A stretch of DNA of 64,000 nucleotides from Salvator merianae (taxonomy: Eukaryota > Chordata > Lepidosauria > Squamata > Teiidae), in contig QVOM02000112.1 of NCBI GenBank assembly GCA_003586115.2, positions 48,042,743-48,106,742 on the forward strand. The letters are read 5' to 3'. Positions 1-14,084 of the stretch are shown piece after piece. The first letter of the stretch is position 1, and every line of letters starts with the position of its first letter. The position numbers and the translations under genes are program-made. Below the pieces are notes generated by a model. It saw nothing but the letters and a program-made list of their open reading frames with translations, did no database searches and was not told the DNA's origin.

Positions 1-982
1 CTTTCCAGGTAGCTATTTTCAGATATGTGGATGTAGCCTTGTGTCTTGGATTCTTACTTCTTAACCATCCTAGATTTCTGCTCATCTCTTAACTTTTCTT
101 GCCTTGCTTTCCCTGCTTTGGGATCTGTCTGTAATCTCCAGCTCTTCTAGCCAATGTTTTCAGTGGTGAGTTATATTATTCTTGGATTTTCTGGCTCTGA
201 TTTTTGGATTGTTTCTTGACTTCTCCTTCTCCTGGCATTGTTGCTATTGAAATCTTTTCCTGGTTCATGACTTCTGTGTTATTTTTTAAAACTCTTGCTC
301 TTGACTCAGTCCTGTTAGGAATGAGCTACTCCTGAGGTGACTATCTTATGAAGACTTTTGATCTGTTCCCATATTCATCTGCCTTCAGTCTCCATGTCTT
401 CAGTCACCAACCAGGTCCAGTTCCAATCACGTCCCCTGCTGATGCCAAGTGTTTTTTATTTCCCAGCCTCCAGTCTTCAGTCCAGCCCCAATTCTGTTCC
501 CTGTTGCTGGCCCTGGTCCTCCACCACTCATTCCTAGGTTGTCACCTATAATCTGGTGCTGACAACTATTTCCATGTAGTGTGGAAAACATCTGAGGAAT
601 ATGAGCTGTATTTCTCATTAATGTGTCACAAATATCCTGTTCAATCATTAGTAGTGTAGTTGTACTGACCTATTCTTAGTTATCTTTTGAATTTAAAAGG
701 AAAAAATACACAGAATAATTAGGGTGTGCAAAATGTCATTTCAAAAACTTGCAATCTTTTATTCTTTAAAGGTCTGGCTTGGGCCTGTAGAAAGCCCTTA
801 TAGGCCCTAAATTGCATTGGAACATCCAGTACTGTCACTGATATTACTGTGCAGCTCAATGCAGCACAGGTGATCTTAAACCCTCTAAGCTCTGAAACCG
901 TCTGGGAGAGGCAGCTAGGAGCAAAGTGAGGTGAGGTAAGTGCATGTCTTGCTTTAGGCCTTCATGTAAGTGGGGCTTGGTT

Positions 983-1012
983 GTTTTGAATGCTTTCAAA
1001 AGCATTCAAAAC
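983..1012. repeat. 30-bp palindrome
   Basis: Two 14-bp arms, GTTTTGAATGCTTT and its exact reverse complement, separated by two bases (CA). It could form a tight hairpin. No target duplication or transposon was identified around it. Confidence 0.7.
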
Positions 1013-1347
1013 CATATTTTGCACACTTCTAAAATAATGACTATCTGCCATTTGCTTAATGAATCTATGCTAGCAAATTAATGGATTGATGCTTTTGTAT
1101 CAATCTTCTCACAGTTTTTTTCTTGCATATGCATACAAAATGTTAAACTTAGTACTATATCTTAAAAGAAAAGAATTTAGCATACTTGGCTCTAAATGAA
1201 ATGCTTTCTATTTACAGTTATGAATACCTAAAATTGGAACATGCGAAGAATCACACTTTTGACTTCTGTACAATTCTAGATATTCTGCTATTAGCAATGG
1301 CATCACTGTTTTTATTATCAGTTTAGCCTCCGTTCTAAGTTTAAGGT

Positions 1348-1812
1348 CTATTCTATTCTATCAAATGCTTGACAAAAACAAATTACTTTTTTAGGCAGCA
1401 TATGTGTAGAGATGAATGAGATTCTCTGAACTATCCTGTTATAGAATGGGGGATTATTGGTTATAGCTGCAATATGGGTAATTCTTCTAACTTTTAAAGT
1501 AGCATTTTTCAAATAATAGTTCCTGTTGAACACAGTTTTACTAACAGGGAATGCGAAACAAAACACAGTTGGGAAAACTGCCAGTTTCCTTAAAGGCTTA
1601 TAATCAAATACCACAGCAGACATACTCTGAGCCAAGGTGGCTAAAGCTATGCTGGCTTGAAATTCATGTTCATTCCTCGTAACTTCCAGAGTAATGTATG
1701 TCTGAGGTGAAAGAAGTAATCTAATATCGTTGCATGCATATATATTCAGTTCAGTTGAAGGGCCTGGGTTTATTGTATAACCTAGCTTGTCCATTGTCCA
1801 GCAAAGGGGCAA
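1348..1812 (-). other. Unrecognised open reading frame (154 codons or more)
   Basis: An uninterrupted minus-strand frame ending in a stop after CFCQAFDRIE. Reading upstream from the annotated start it stays open to about position 1900, roughly 185 codons, although the first part is low-complexity Lys/Phe/Ile from A/T runs. It contains a WTMDKLGYTINPGP stretch and a hydrophobic LAVFPTVFCFAFPVSK segment. I recognise no family, no splice structure or start context supports expression, and it lies inside the CASK gene in the same orientation. It may be a decayed mobile-element frame or chance. Confidence 0.25.
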
Positions 1813-2029
1813 TTTGTGCTCTCCAAACCTATGTTTATGTTTCTTGCTGTTAATGATTTTTTTAAAAAAATATTTTAAATATAACTTTTTTTTCCTCTAG
1901 TTTTTAATGTAATGGAGCAATTCAATGTTGTAGCTTGAAAAAGCAGTGGCCCTCAGGAATGACTTTCCCTTTGAGGTACATCAAACTCATTCACCTTAGA
2001 CATATGGTAAAGACACATACCTTTACTCT

Positions 2030-2200
2030 AGCCCTTGGCCAAAAAGGTGGCTTGCCCTCCTCTTCCAGACACTGTTTGTGGTTTATTGTGGCTTTAAGAG
2101 TTTATTTTAATTTTCCTATTGCATTGATATTATTGTAACCTGCCCTAAGACCATGGGTTTTGGGCAAATTAGAAATGGAATCAACCAACCAACCAACCTC
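2030..2200 (+). mobile_element. L2-type LINE 3' end fragment
   Basis: The sequence TTATTGTAACCTGCCCTAAGACC...GGGCAAATTAGAAATGGAATCAA followed by a CAAC-rich tail resembles the L2/CR1-group 3' UTR seen in several other copies in this window. Only the untranslated end is visible, so the family call is tentative. Confidence 0.45.
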
Positions 2201-2599
2201 AATATCTCCTTTATCTTTATGTACTGTCTCACTGTCAATTAATTTATCCTAATAGGGACAAATGAACTCTATTAACAAAAAATGTGCTCTATTTTCAGTG
2301 AGAAATTCCAAGACTGTAACAGGCTTTGCACACTACAATTTAGTTTCTTCTGTATTCCTTACAGATGAGAAGACTGTTGTTTTACCCTTTCTGAAAGTCA
2401 AAAAGCACAATCCAATACTGGTTTGCAAACTATACTTAACCCACAGCTTGCTAATTCAGAGATGGCAAACCTAAGTTTTCCTCAAACCAGTAAAGAAAGT
2501 ACTGTACTGAATTACTACATTCAAGGGAAAGGAAAGGAACAAATAAATTCACTCTTGCATAATAACATCAAACTTCTTGTATCAGATTAATAAATCTCT

Positions 2600-2720
2600 A
2601 ATAAAGCAAAGGTGTAATCAAGCCAGGCTTGACTCCTGGTATCATATCAGAGCTTTCTTTGCAACAAAGCAGAACTGGTTTGCTATTGCCTTTGCCATAC
2701 AGTTGTACTCTTGTTTCTGA
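2600..2720 (-). mobile_element. SINE/BovB-like tail fragment
   Basis: On the minus strand the segment reads GGCAAAGGCAATAGCAAACCAG...GATACCAGGAGTCAAGCC, the type of sequence forming the 3' half of squamate tRNA-derived SINEs. It is degraded and lacks clear ends. Confidence 0.35.
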
Positions 2721-2807
2721 TAGCATGGTTTTGTTATTATGTGATTCAAAAATTGTGGCCTGCCTTGATTTACATGCTCCTCATTGACTCAATGTTGCTT
2801 GGTTTCC

Positions 2808-2910
2808 CACCAGAATTTTCACTGACTTTGGTTGACCTGCCCACCTGAAAATTTCACTGACTTGCATTAGCTTGACTTACGCACCTGACAATTACATTGA
2901 TCTGAACGGG
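2808..2910 (+). repeat. Diverged short tandem units (about 40 bp)
   Basis: Three related stretches begin CCACC(A/T)GAA and continue TTTCACTGACTT...: at about 2808, 2840 and 2881. A related sequence in reverse orientation (CAATGCAATTTTCAGGCAGGCGGGTGAATTC) lies at about 3702-3732. Confidence 0.4.
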
Positions 2911-3271
2911 GAATTGGTCTCTCAGTGCAAGTCAATGGAATGGAGTGGACTGGATCATTGGTAAAATTTCCTGCTGAAACTCAGAGACCAGAGGGTTATG
3001 CTGCAACATGTTGGGACCTTCTCTTGGAGCCATTTCCCCCATTTGTGTTCTACAGTGAAGAAGATGTTCAACCGGTCTGTGTTCTAAGTGTGGCTTTGGT
3101 GAGTTTTGACTGCTTTTGAGTGAAGTGTGTTTGTGTATGTTTAGCTTGTTTGTTAATGGTTGTAGAGCGTGGTATGTACTGTTCTTGGTGACTGAGTGAC
3201 TGGGTTCCTGAGTGAGTGTGGAGTGCTTTTTGTGTGTGTGTGCATCGTGCATGCACGTGTGAATGCTTTTT

Positions 3272-3316
3272 GTGCACACATTGTTTATTGTTGGTGCACA
3301 CATAATTTATTGTTGC
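3272..3316 (+). repeat. 22-bp tandem duplication
   Basis: GTGCACACATTGTTTATTGTTG is followed by GTGCACACATAATTTATTGTTG, two copies with a 22-bp period, inside a TG/CA-rich stretch (3220-3350). Confidence 0.7.
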
Positions 3317-4264
3317 ACACAAACCTTGCTTTGGTGTACACACATTTTTTTCTGTGCATGCTTTTGAAAGATATGGCTCCAATGGATGCCACCAGTAAAC
3401 CAAAGGCTCCTGCAGTGGCCAGGTTGAAGGGGGATGGCTTCTATCTTCAGTCCCTTCAGAAGTCTTCAAAGGTAGGAGACATTATTCTTTCGACCATTCC
3501 TGCTGAGTTTAGCCACTGAATTCCTGTTGCATACATGTGGGGAATGATGGCATCTTATGTGGCATCTGCTGTTTAGCGCTTCAGTATGTGAAATATGTGT
3601 ATGTGGACAAATGGTCATCTTACATGGCATCTGTCTGTTTCCGCACTGCAATCTGGGGAACTCTTGTCTGGATAGTGGGGAGTTGGCCAACCCAATGCAA
3701 ATCAATGCAATTTTCAGGCAGGCGGGTGAATTCATAGTAAGTCAATGGAAACTTTTGCAGTGGTTCTCCAAACCTGCAGATTTCCACTGAAGTCAATTGC
3801 TTGATTTATGCTGTTTCTGTTTATATGCCATTCTTGCAGAAAGCATTTTCCATACAAATTGAGGTAAAACTGTATTTTTGACTCTGCAGTCTAGCCTTTG
3901 CACTTGGCATTCCTATCCAAGTCCTAACTGAACCTAAGGTTGCTTAGATTCCAAGCTCAGATGATTGTCTAGGGACAGCTTAGTTGCCAAGATGATAAAC
4001 AAATCTGTACCACCCTAGATAAAGATACTTAAGCTTAGCAGTATCAGATCTTCTTCAGTGTAAAGTCACAATATATCCAGTAGTTCACCACAGTACAAGA
4101 AACTGTGAATTGCTAAAAATTCACAACATTTAAAAAAATGTTGATAAAGGAGGATCTCCTCAGGATTGGGGAACATGGCAGTGTTTTCCTGCTGAGTCAT
4201 TAATGAAAAAGAGCAGGGAAGAAAATTAAAAAGAAAACAAACTAAGGTAGCTGCACTCAAGCTG

Positions 4265-4430
4265 AGCTCAGCTCCTGATGATCACATGGACATATTCATG
4301 CAATCCTCTTGGCTGCAACCCACAGGTATTTAGCTACTGTCTTATTTTAGGAAGATGTTGGAAATTGAACTCAGGACCTTCCATAATAAAGCAGATGCTC
4401 TACTGTTGAACTATCTTGGCTCCAGAAAAT
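4265..4430 (-). mobile_element. tRNA-derived SINE, antisense
   Basis: The minus strand reads GGAGCCAAGATAGTTCAACAGTAGAGCATCTGC...GGTCCTGAGTTCAATTTCC. TAGTTCAACAG fits an RNA polymerase III A box and GAGTTCAATTTCC a B box, spaced as in tRNA-derived SINEs. A unique-looking body follows towards 4265. Its ends are approximate. Confidence 0.65.
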
Positions 4431-5181
4431 AAATCTCTTGCATTTAATTACTTATACATAGTGATGGCTCAAGCACTTCTGCTGAGATAGTAGGGGAAGA
4501 AAAGGCTCTGAGAGAAAAATGGTTGAGAGAAATGTTTTCCCATAGAAGTCTTGCTCCTATCTGCAGACACTGCTACTTACATTTTTACTCTTCTGTTTTA
4601 GATCAAAACTTTAGAATTATATTATTTTAATGCAACACAACATTTCTTGAACATGCAAGTGAAATCTATTAAGGATGTAGCTGTAAGCTCACTTTGAGCA
4701 ATAGTTTGAGCAATACTGGAATATACTTATGAGTAGATAAGTTAGGAATGCATAGAAAAGTTTATGCTCTAACTCTAAAATACACCCTGAGGTACCTAGA
4801 AATAGGGTAACCTTTCATCCTCTTAATATTTGATTATCTGAATGTGTTGTAATTATTTGCATAATGTATTCAGATAAATGAGATCATGTAGTCCTGCCAG
4901 CCTGAAAAAATATGTCTCTTGCTTTAGCATTAATCTTCCCTGACTATGTCTTGAACTGAAAGAATCTTAGTACAATCTATACATATGTTAAAACTTTTCG
5001 AAGGGTAACACCACTTGTTGCTGAATTTACTATTATAACAGCTTGGAACATACGGCTAATGCAAATTTTTATTCTCGTGAAAAATATTAAAAATAATTTC
5101 ACCTGTAATTATCTCTGCTTAAAATGGATGACAACTGCACTTGAAGGCCTTGACAAGGATTTCATTGTCAAACAACGTTTT

Positions 5182-5229
5182 CTGCCATTGCTGATTAGGG
5201 TTTTTCTGCCATTGCTGATTAGGGTTTTT
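5182..5229 (+). repeat. 24-bp tandem duplication
   Basis: Two identical copies of a unit beginning CTGCCATTGCTGATTAGGGT, starting at 5182 and 5206. The exact identity suggests a recent local duplication. Confidence 0.85.
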
Positions 5230-7649
5230 CTACAAAAACGTTACCTAAAAATATTGGTTTCCTAATTTTTCTGCATAATATACAAGTCATTCTTCAATGT
5301 ACTTTATTTTCTGAAATAAGATTGCACTTCCAGTACTCCAAGAACAGAATTTGAAATTAGTTTAAGGTAGGGTTTTTTTTATAGAAGTATCCTCAGAGGC
5401 TGTTAGTTTGGCTATACTTTTGCTTTTGTCTATTCTATCTTTCTATCTTTGTCTATTCCATGAGCACAAGCTAATGTGCTATTGACACGGCAAGTAATTA
5501 GAGGAATATTGAATAATGGCTTTAATTGCTTCTGGCAATGATAAAAACAATAACATCTCTTTCTGAATTATAAAGTTGAAATGAAAGTTGACATTTTTAT
5601 CTGTACATTAGCAATCTATAATATGCCACCAGAATTCACAAGTAGGAACAACTGATACATTGAGCATGCAGTATTTAAAGTATGACATCACTTACATAGT
5701 ATTTGTCCCAGTTTGTTTGCTAAGTAGGAAAAACATCCTTCCTTAATTTAATCATAATAAATCTATCAAAACATATTTTACGCAGGTACAGGATCTTATC
5801 TTAACCTTAAAAAGCTCAAAAGCAAGCACTGTAGCTATAAATATTTGCATGGGATTAAAAATAGAAGCCTTTGGTTTAAGAAAATGTATTGACCTTGGCG
5901 AGGGGGATTATCTGAATTCATTTTATGTTGAGTAGTTAGCAAATTGTATACTATGGCAACAGAAATAAAGAGATAATTCAATAATACTTAAAACAGAATT
6001 GCATGTATTCTCTGACATGTGTTTTGTTCTCAGAGACTTTTATTTCTATAGTCATTAGGATGTTTTTTCCCCCTTTTATTTAAAATCCATTACATTTTTT
6101 TCAATCCATCACTTTTGGAGATACAGCTGACTAGACTGTCTTGTAGTATCCTTTAAATACTTAGCATCAAAAAAGTATGATAAGATAGTTCACTTCTAGT
6201 TTTCAATACTCTGTGAGCTCATTTATACATAAAACCTGTGCAAACCGCACAAATGTTTTGTTAATTCTGGTCAATATTTGTATTTCACTGAATGCAGAAT
6301 GCATGCTTCCACAGACAATATAGTTTGGGATGGACCTCCCACAACTGAGGACAACTGGAGACATTTGGAGGTAAATGTGAACAAGTCTGATTTCTCTCTC
6401 ACATAATTCTAAGTATTTTATTTAGATGACAATTCCTGATTCTGTGTCTATACATCCTAAAGACTTCATTTTTGAAATCACGATTAACAACTTGCAAGTC
6501 AACCCTTATGAATGCCTACTTTTTAAAATAATAAAACACTCATAGTAAGCCTGTATGACCATTGCATTAATATGTTATTAAGTATTTTAGCTCCAAGATT
6601 TTTAAAGATTTCTATAATTTTCTATCTAACCCTGTGAAAAAACGAAAATACCAGCTCAGAACTATAAAATTAAAATGCAAGAATTATATAAAATTATTGC
6701 CTAGCTTAGTACTGGCTGGCAGAGAAAGAACAGATCAAACACATGCTGCTGCAGTTATAACTTAAGAGAAGTCAAACAACAGCCCTCCAGATGTCACTGA
6801 ACTTCAGTTTCTACCAGCCCCACACTGTGCCAGTTTCTCCTCAGGTTAGTAGCTCCTGTCCTCCTTACAGGATTCTCTTTAGCTTACATTGTTAAATGGA
6901 AGAACAAACCTCCTATCCCAATGACTCAAGTATATTTTCAACCTATTTATTTTCTGTTTGGTAATCTGGAATGTCACCTCTTCACTGAGTATCTGGGTCT
7001 TTTGCTCAATATGTACTCTTTTTTAATAGTACAAACAAGAATGTTTCTAAGCGTAGGTAATTATCCTGCCATAGTCCTATAATTTCTTCTGTCTTTAGGT
7101 ATAATTTCTTAATGCCTAATTTTGCTACTTGAGATATTGAATATTTGGCTTTGATGATCTACTCCTGTATGCTACTAATATTCTCTAAGTGAAGCTGTCC
7201 CCAAACTACTTTATGATGCTCTTCTCAGCACCATCCTGTAAAGTCACTAAATGACTAGGTACTTCAATTCCTTGATTAGCTTTCTGAAAAATAATCAGAC
7301 TCTTTTAGTTTGTTTTATTTATTTAGCCTTTAAAATTACCTTGTCCATACCTTATCCATTCCACTTGAAAGCATATTTAAACCTGGTTTAGACCCCTCAG
7401 TTCCAAATTATGGTCTTTTCTGTTTCACTTTAAACATTAACATAAAGGCTATTCCCCATTACAGGTTGTTAGAGGATATTTAATGAGCTGATGTAATGAA
7501 TATGAAAGAAAGACAACACATTAGGTAGGTAGTGCTACTCCTCTGTTCCGTTATCTTTGTTTTAAAATTGGTGTGCGTGATCTAACAGCACAGGCAGAAA
7601 CAATTTCCCAGAAAGCAATAACATTCAGCCATCAGCAGGCAGTTAGTTA

Positions 7650-9309
<1,660 letters not shown>

Positions 9310-9990
9310 TCATATTCTTTATGAAAGGAACAGGAGAAGTGCCAAGCTTCCTGCATCTGCTGCTTTAGCTCTTCCAGGGCGGAATCAGATACAAAGATCC
9401 AATGATATATACTTCCACAAAGATCAAGCAAAATCCAAACACTAATAGAGTTTATAATAAAAACTGCCACCATTGCTTGAAATGTATGTTTGAGCAGTCT
9501 TGCATATACAAGCATATTAAGTGATAACAGCTTGATCATATTATAAGGTTAAGTAAAATTCTGATGCAGAAGGTGAATTTGGAATCTGACGTACAGTATA
9601 AACTGAATTTGCATATTGCTGGAAATAATACATGACAGCTGAATTAACAATAATGAAATGGTTAAGGGGAAATTCATGACAGCTTCCCACTATAACATGA
9701 CGTCTTGTAATTTAGATGGCCGGTGTTCAGTATGCAACTTTAAGTACGGCAATAAGCATCTTATATATTTCATGTGATATTAAAACCCAAGCCAAAGTAC
9801 CAATGATGAGCTCTCCAATAAGTTGTTTTGTGAAAACACTTCCATATGACTAGCGTGACCAACAGAAGTTGGTGAAGCAGAGAGATAATGTAGCAGAGTC
9901 AATAAATGATTTCTGGCACTACAGGTATCATTTCAGTTCAAAATCGCTATGCCCAAATGACATGAAATGTAGAATACTACATGAAAATTA

Positions 9991-10098
<108 letters not shown>

Positions 10099-10769
10099 CT
10101 ATTAAAAGAAACCAAAACATTTAACTGACAATCAGTCAAAACTATATTGTTCAGGTGTAGGAGTATATATAATTTTGCTCTCCTTAGTTATTCAGGGATG
10201 TAGTCATGTAGTAGAAATAATATTTGACCTAGAATGTTTTAACTAAGTTGTGACACTGAAGCAACAGCTGGCATAAGCACAGTGGTAGCTATTTTTTAAT
10301 AGTCATGAGTCACACAAATTGCAGCCACAGATGTGATACAGTGTAATTTGCTAGTTCACATCTGCAGCTAACTAAAACATAACTTCCTTTATGAAAGCTG
10401 AATCTTTTGTCAATTGGATTGCTATCTTGTAGGAATTTTTTTTTCAAAACTTGAAGCAACTGGAAAAAAAAGGTCATTCCTATTAACGGATTTGAGGAAG
10501 TCAAAGGTTTGATGAAACTGGCAGCAGCTTCCAGTTTTAAGTTTCTCTTCCAAAGACAAAAGTTAGAATACACAAAATTCTAATGAAATGCTCTGATTCT
10601 TCTTTTGCTGAATGTCACTGTTCTAACGTAACAGAAGAACTATATTGTAAGTACAGCAAGCATCACTAGGGCAAAAAAATATAATGTTACAGTTTTACTT
10701 CAATGTAATACAAATAAGATCAGTACAGAAATCTGAAAAATTAACTTGAGTGTTTGAGAATATCTATGT

Positions 10770-10930
10770 CTCCACTTTTTTATTTGTATTTTTACCCTTC
10801 CCTATATCCGAAGATCTCAAGGTATGTTACAACAGTTAAAAACAAAATGTAAAATGGATCACTAAAAACAATAACAGCACCTGAACATGGGGAGGGAAAG
10901 CTGTTTCTTTAGCCAAAGGTCAGGCTACAG
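10770..10930 (-). mobile_element. L2 LINE 3' UTR fragment, antisense
   Basis: Related to the copies at 31990-32380 and 57270-57840: AGGGAAAGCTGTTTCTTTAGCCAAAGGTCAGGCTACAG and the preceding TCTCAAGGTATGTTACAACAGTTAAAAACA are shared with small changes. It abuts a CA microsatellite. Confidence 0.6.
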
Positions 10931-10940
10931 TTCATTAATG

Positions 10941-10983
<43 letters not shown>

Positions 10984-10997
10984 ACACACACACACAT
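10941..10997 (+). repeat. (CA)n microsatellite
   Basis: Dinucleotide run with CGCG interruptions at its start and one TCA interruption at about 10978-10980. Confidence 0.95.
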
Positions 10998-11369
10998 ATC
11001 CCTGACAAGTTACAACAAAATACTGTAGTAGTTCAGGTTTCTTGCAATATAATTATTTTCTTCCTTACATCTTGATTTCCATCTCTCCCTCATCAACCAG
11101 CATTTTGTTGCCACTACTTAGGCTCAATTATGCCTGATTTGTTTTGGGGATGTCGGTTTTTTTTTTTCTCCTAAAGGCTTTTCAGGAGAGTACTTTTGTG
11201 GTTCTACCTACCAATACAGACCTATTCTGTGTCATGGTGCCATTTTGGCAACAGGAAGACATCTGCTCCAAAAACTGATTTAGTATATAATAAAAAGTAA
11301 CTGCTCACAACACAGTGTTATAAAATGTATATTTCAGGAGAAAGAGAGAACCTTCCATGCTATCTCAAC

Positions 11370-12368
11370 TCAGGTGAGAGGATCTAAAAGCACAGGTCCT
11401 GTCCTGGGTTGGTAACTAGCTAAAGGACAGGAAACAGACAGTAGTAATAACTGGCCAGTTCTCAAAGTGGGAAGAAGGAAGAAGTGGGATCCCCCAAAGT
11501 TCATACTGGGACCTGTGCTTTTTAATTTATTCATAAATGATCTAGAAGTAGGGATAAGTAGTGAGATAGCAAAGTTTGCTGATGATACTAAATTGTTCAA
11601 GATAGTAAAAACTGAAACAGATTGTAAAGAGCTTCAGAGGGATCTCTTCACATTGGGTGAGTGGCAATGAAATGACAAGCGCATTTTAATCTTAGCAAGT
11701 ACAAATTAGTGCACATTACAGCATAAAAAAAACCCAATTACACCTATAAAGTGATGGGGGAAGAGCTTTCTGTGACAGACTAGGAAAGGGACCTTTGTGT
11801 TCTGGTGGACAGCTCAATAAAGGCGTCTCTTTATAAATCTATGGTGAGGCACATTTGGAATACTGTGTACAATTCGGTTCACCACACCTCAGAAAGGATA
11901 TTGTGGAATAGAAAACATGCACAAAAGGGCAACCAGAATGATCAAGGCGCTGGATTTCCCTTATGAAATCAGATTGCAACATTTAGGCCTCTTCAGTCTT
12001 GAAAGACAGCCTTCAAGAGCTGACCTGACTGAAGTATATAAAATCATGTATGATGTGGAAAAGGTGGATACAGAAAAAAAATCTTTTCTCTATTGCACAA
12101 AACTGAACCCAGGGGGCACTCTATGAAGCTGATTGAGCAGGAGAGTTAGGACTGACAAGGGGAAGTAGTTTTTCATCCACAAAGTCATTGGTCTATGGAA
12201 TTTACTACCAGAAGAGGTGGTGACAGCAACCAGCTGGGATAGCTTTAAGATAGCATTAGACAAATTCATGGAAGGCAGGTATATTAATGGCTATTAGAAT
12301 AGACGCCTAGGAACCACCTCTAGGTTGGAGAGGCAGGCAGGATGAGACCTTCGGGTATAGGGTGGGAT
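11370..12368 (+). mobile_element. CR1-group LINE remnant (family A), RT C-terminal part
   Basis: Decayed reverse transcriptase frame. GPVLFNLFINDLEVG (motif B region) and FADDTKLFK (catalytic motif C, with both Asp) are followed by QHLGLFSLERQ and the C-terminal GLWNLLPEEVVTATSWDSFK then GRYINGY. Stops and frameshifts break the frame, for example after GEWQ and before the MHKRATRMIK segment. The antisense copy at 38565-39066 belongs to the same family. 5'-truncated; no intact ORF. Confidence 0.8.
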
Positions 12369-12433
12369 AAAAATGCAAATAAATAAATAAATAAATTTAT
12401 TAATTGGATTTGCATGCCGCCCCTCTCCGAAGA
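12341..12433 (+). mobile_element. L2-type tail with AAAT repeats
   Basis: GACCTTCGGGTATAGGGTGGGATAAAAATGC followed by (AAAT)n is an L2 3' terminus like that at 45660-45690. It is joined to TTATTAATTGGATTTGCATGCCGCCCCTCTCCG, a related tail in the opposite orientation. Both sit within the family A CR1 remnant. Confidence 0.6.
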
Positions 12434-12642
12434 TACTAGATATTAGGAAAAACTTCCTGACCGTAAGGGCAATCAGTCACTGGAACAGGTTACCACAGGA
12501 GGTGGTGGGCTCTCCTTCACTGGAGATCTTCAAGGAAAGGCTGGACAGATATCTGTCTGGGATGCTTTAGTGAATCCTGCATTGAGCAGGGGGTTGGACT
12601 CGATGACCCTGGAGGTCCCTTCCAACTCTATGATTCTATGAA
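12433..12642 (+). mobile_element. CR1 LINE 3' end (family B)
   Basis: Nearly identical to 52886-53090 of the long CR1 copy: it begins in the codons for DIRKNFLTVRAISHWNRLPQ, runs through the stop (GGGATGCTTTAG) and ends CCAACTCTATGATTCTATG. It is 5'-truncated and nested in the older family A element, which resumes at 12667. Confidence 0.85.
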
Positions 12643-12666
12643 GACTAAATAAATAAATAAATAAAT

Positions 12667-12812
12667 GCCATTTGCAAGGAGTTGAGAGCAGGTGAAAGTT
12701 TTGCCTTCATCATCTGGTCGAGAATGTCCAGAAGCAATTAGTGAGCACTATGTTCAGGATGCTGGACTAGATGGGTTGTGGCCTGATCCAGCAGGGCTCT
12801 TCTTATATTTTT
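12667..12812 (+). mobile_element. CR1 family A 3' UTR, resumed after nested insertion
   Basis: GCCATTTGCAAGGAGTTGAGAGCAGGTGAAAG...CTGGACTAGATGGGTTGTGGCCTGATCCAGCAGGGCTCTTCTTAT matches the antisense copy at 38565-38730 and the fragments at 17461 and 20874. It is the distal end of the element whose coding part lies at 11370-12368. Confidence 0.75.
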
Positions 12813-13100
12813 CCTCTTTTCCCATATATTTTTCCTCTTTTCTCAGCCATTCTGTTCTGTTCCTCTCTCTCGTCTACTTTTTTTAACTATATTAACAGCA
12901 AACTCAGAGACCAGAATCTGAGCATTCTAATGAAGTGTTTTAACATGTATTAAAGAATCATAATAATACGTTTATGAATGAATAGCTATCAAAAATACAC
13001 AAAATAAAAATTGCTTAAAATAACTATGTCATCTGCAGTGATAATGATTGGATGAGTCTACCCATCTTTACAACGAAATTAACAACAGCTTTGTATTTAC

Positions 13101-13289
13101 CATTGGTTCATCTGTGTTCTTCTGAAATTGAACCAACCGCACCCTTGTTACATTCTCCATGTCCATGTCACCATTGGCACTCTCTGGAGAGTCTCCATTT
13201 AAATACGGAGAGGTGGGAGGTGGTGTGACTCGTAATGCCTCATCACTATAAACTTCATGTGCCACTACATCGTGGGTTTGAAGCAAGGC
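13101..13289 (-). CDS. CASK: CASK exon: L27-PDZ linker and start of PDZ
   Basis: 189-bp exon (63 codons, phase 0 to 0), the longest here, encoding [20 protein letters not shown], the proline/serine-rich linker [20 protein letters not shown], and the first PDZ strand [14 protein letters not shown] (about human residues 439-501). The acceptor is CTTTTTACAG/GCCTTG and the donor CAATG/GTAAATAC. It ends just before the GITL carboxylate-binding loop, which begins the next exon. Confidence 0.96.
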
Positions 13290-14069
13290 CTGTAAAAAGA
13301 CACAATTGTTATGTTCTATAATCCTTCCAATTTCTTGTTTATGCAGTTATAACATGTTTTGTGTACATTATAATGCTGTCCAAAAATCACATATTTTATA
13401 TTCCAACTGTTATGTGACAAATGCATACATGAGTGTTCATCCAAAAACACATACAGATGCAGAGTTCTTAAATTAGAGGTGGATAATCTTTTTGAAACTG
13501 AGGATCATCGCTCCAAGAATTGCCTGACAATGGTAAATGTGTCTGAGCCAAGAAAGTGGGCAGGACTAAAGTATAAAATTGGCTGAAAACATTACATTTA
13601 ATCTTTGAAATTTAATCACAAGCCATACTTACTGCTTCCTATTTTACCTTCCAAATAAAGACTTCACTATATTTTACTTTGCTGTTTCCTTAGTTAACCA
13701 CAAACCCAATTTTATTGTCGTTTCCTATCTTTTGATTTACCTTATCAATGCTGCATCCTTATCCAATTACCCATGATTCACTTCTCTCTAAAAAAAAGAA
13801 TTCTTCTGTCCAAGCATTAACAGAGATTAAATATTCAGTTCAGCCATCTTTTTTCTTCCTTACACTGCTATGTAATTCTGTAGGAAACTAGCTCCCATGC
13901 CATTTCATATACTAAGAATTACTTGCTACAATGCTGCACAAAATCTGAAATGGAGAAATCTACGTATTGTTTTAAATAATTCCCATTGTAGCATTGAGAG
14001 AAAGCTGAGGTTGCAGAATTAAAAAACAACTACTATTTTTTAGACATTTTAAAAAGGCTATTGTGCAAT

Positions 14070-14084
14070 CCCCCCCCCCCCCCC
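14070..14084 (+). repeat. Poly-C run (15 C)
   Basis: Fifteen consecutive C in the 10.65-kb intron; prone to sequencing or assembly length error. Confidence 0.9.

Larger units (their letters stand above)
10099..13100 (-). other. CASK: CASK intron inside the PDZ coding region
   Basis: A 3.0-kb intron holding an antisense L2 tail, a CA microsatellite and a nested CR1/L2 block at 11370-12812. 10099-10760 and 12815-13100 hold nothing recognisable. The 843-bp intron at 9177-10019 is likewise featureless. Confidence 0.8.

Noticed and set aside
1720..1780. dUTPase-like wording (STELNIYACNDIRL) in the orphan frame
   Set aside because: Only a short stretch resembles the family's first motif; none of the later motifs follows, so I do not assign it.
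2932..3519. Overlapping frames of 107-133 codons on both strands
   Set aside because: Low-complexity Thr/His/Lys or Val/Cys translation of a TG/CA-rich stretch; no family, and both strands are open only because of composition.
4370..4425. Possible tRNA gene from A-box and B-box matches
   Set aside because: There is no acceptor stem pairing, and a SINE body continues past the tRNA-like head; the SINEs at 31095 and 51075 look the same.
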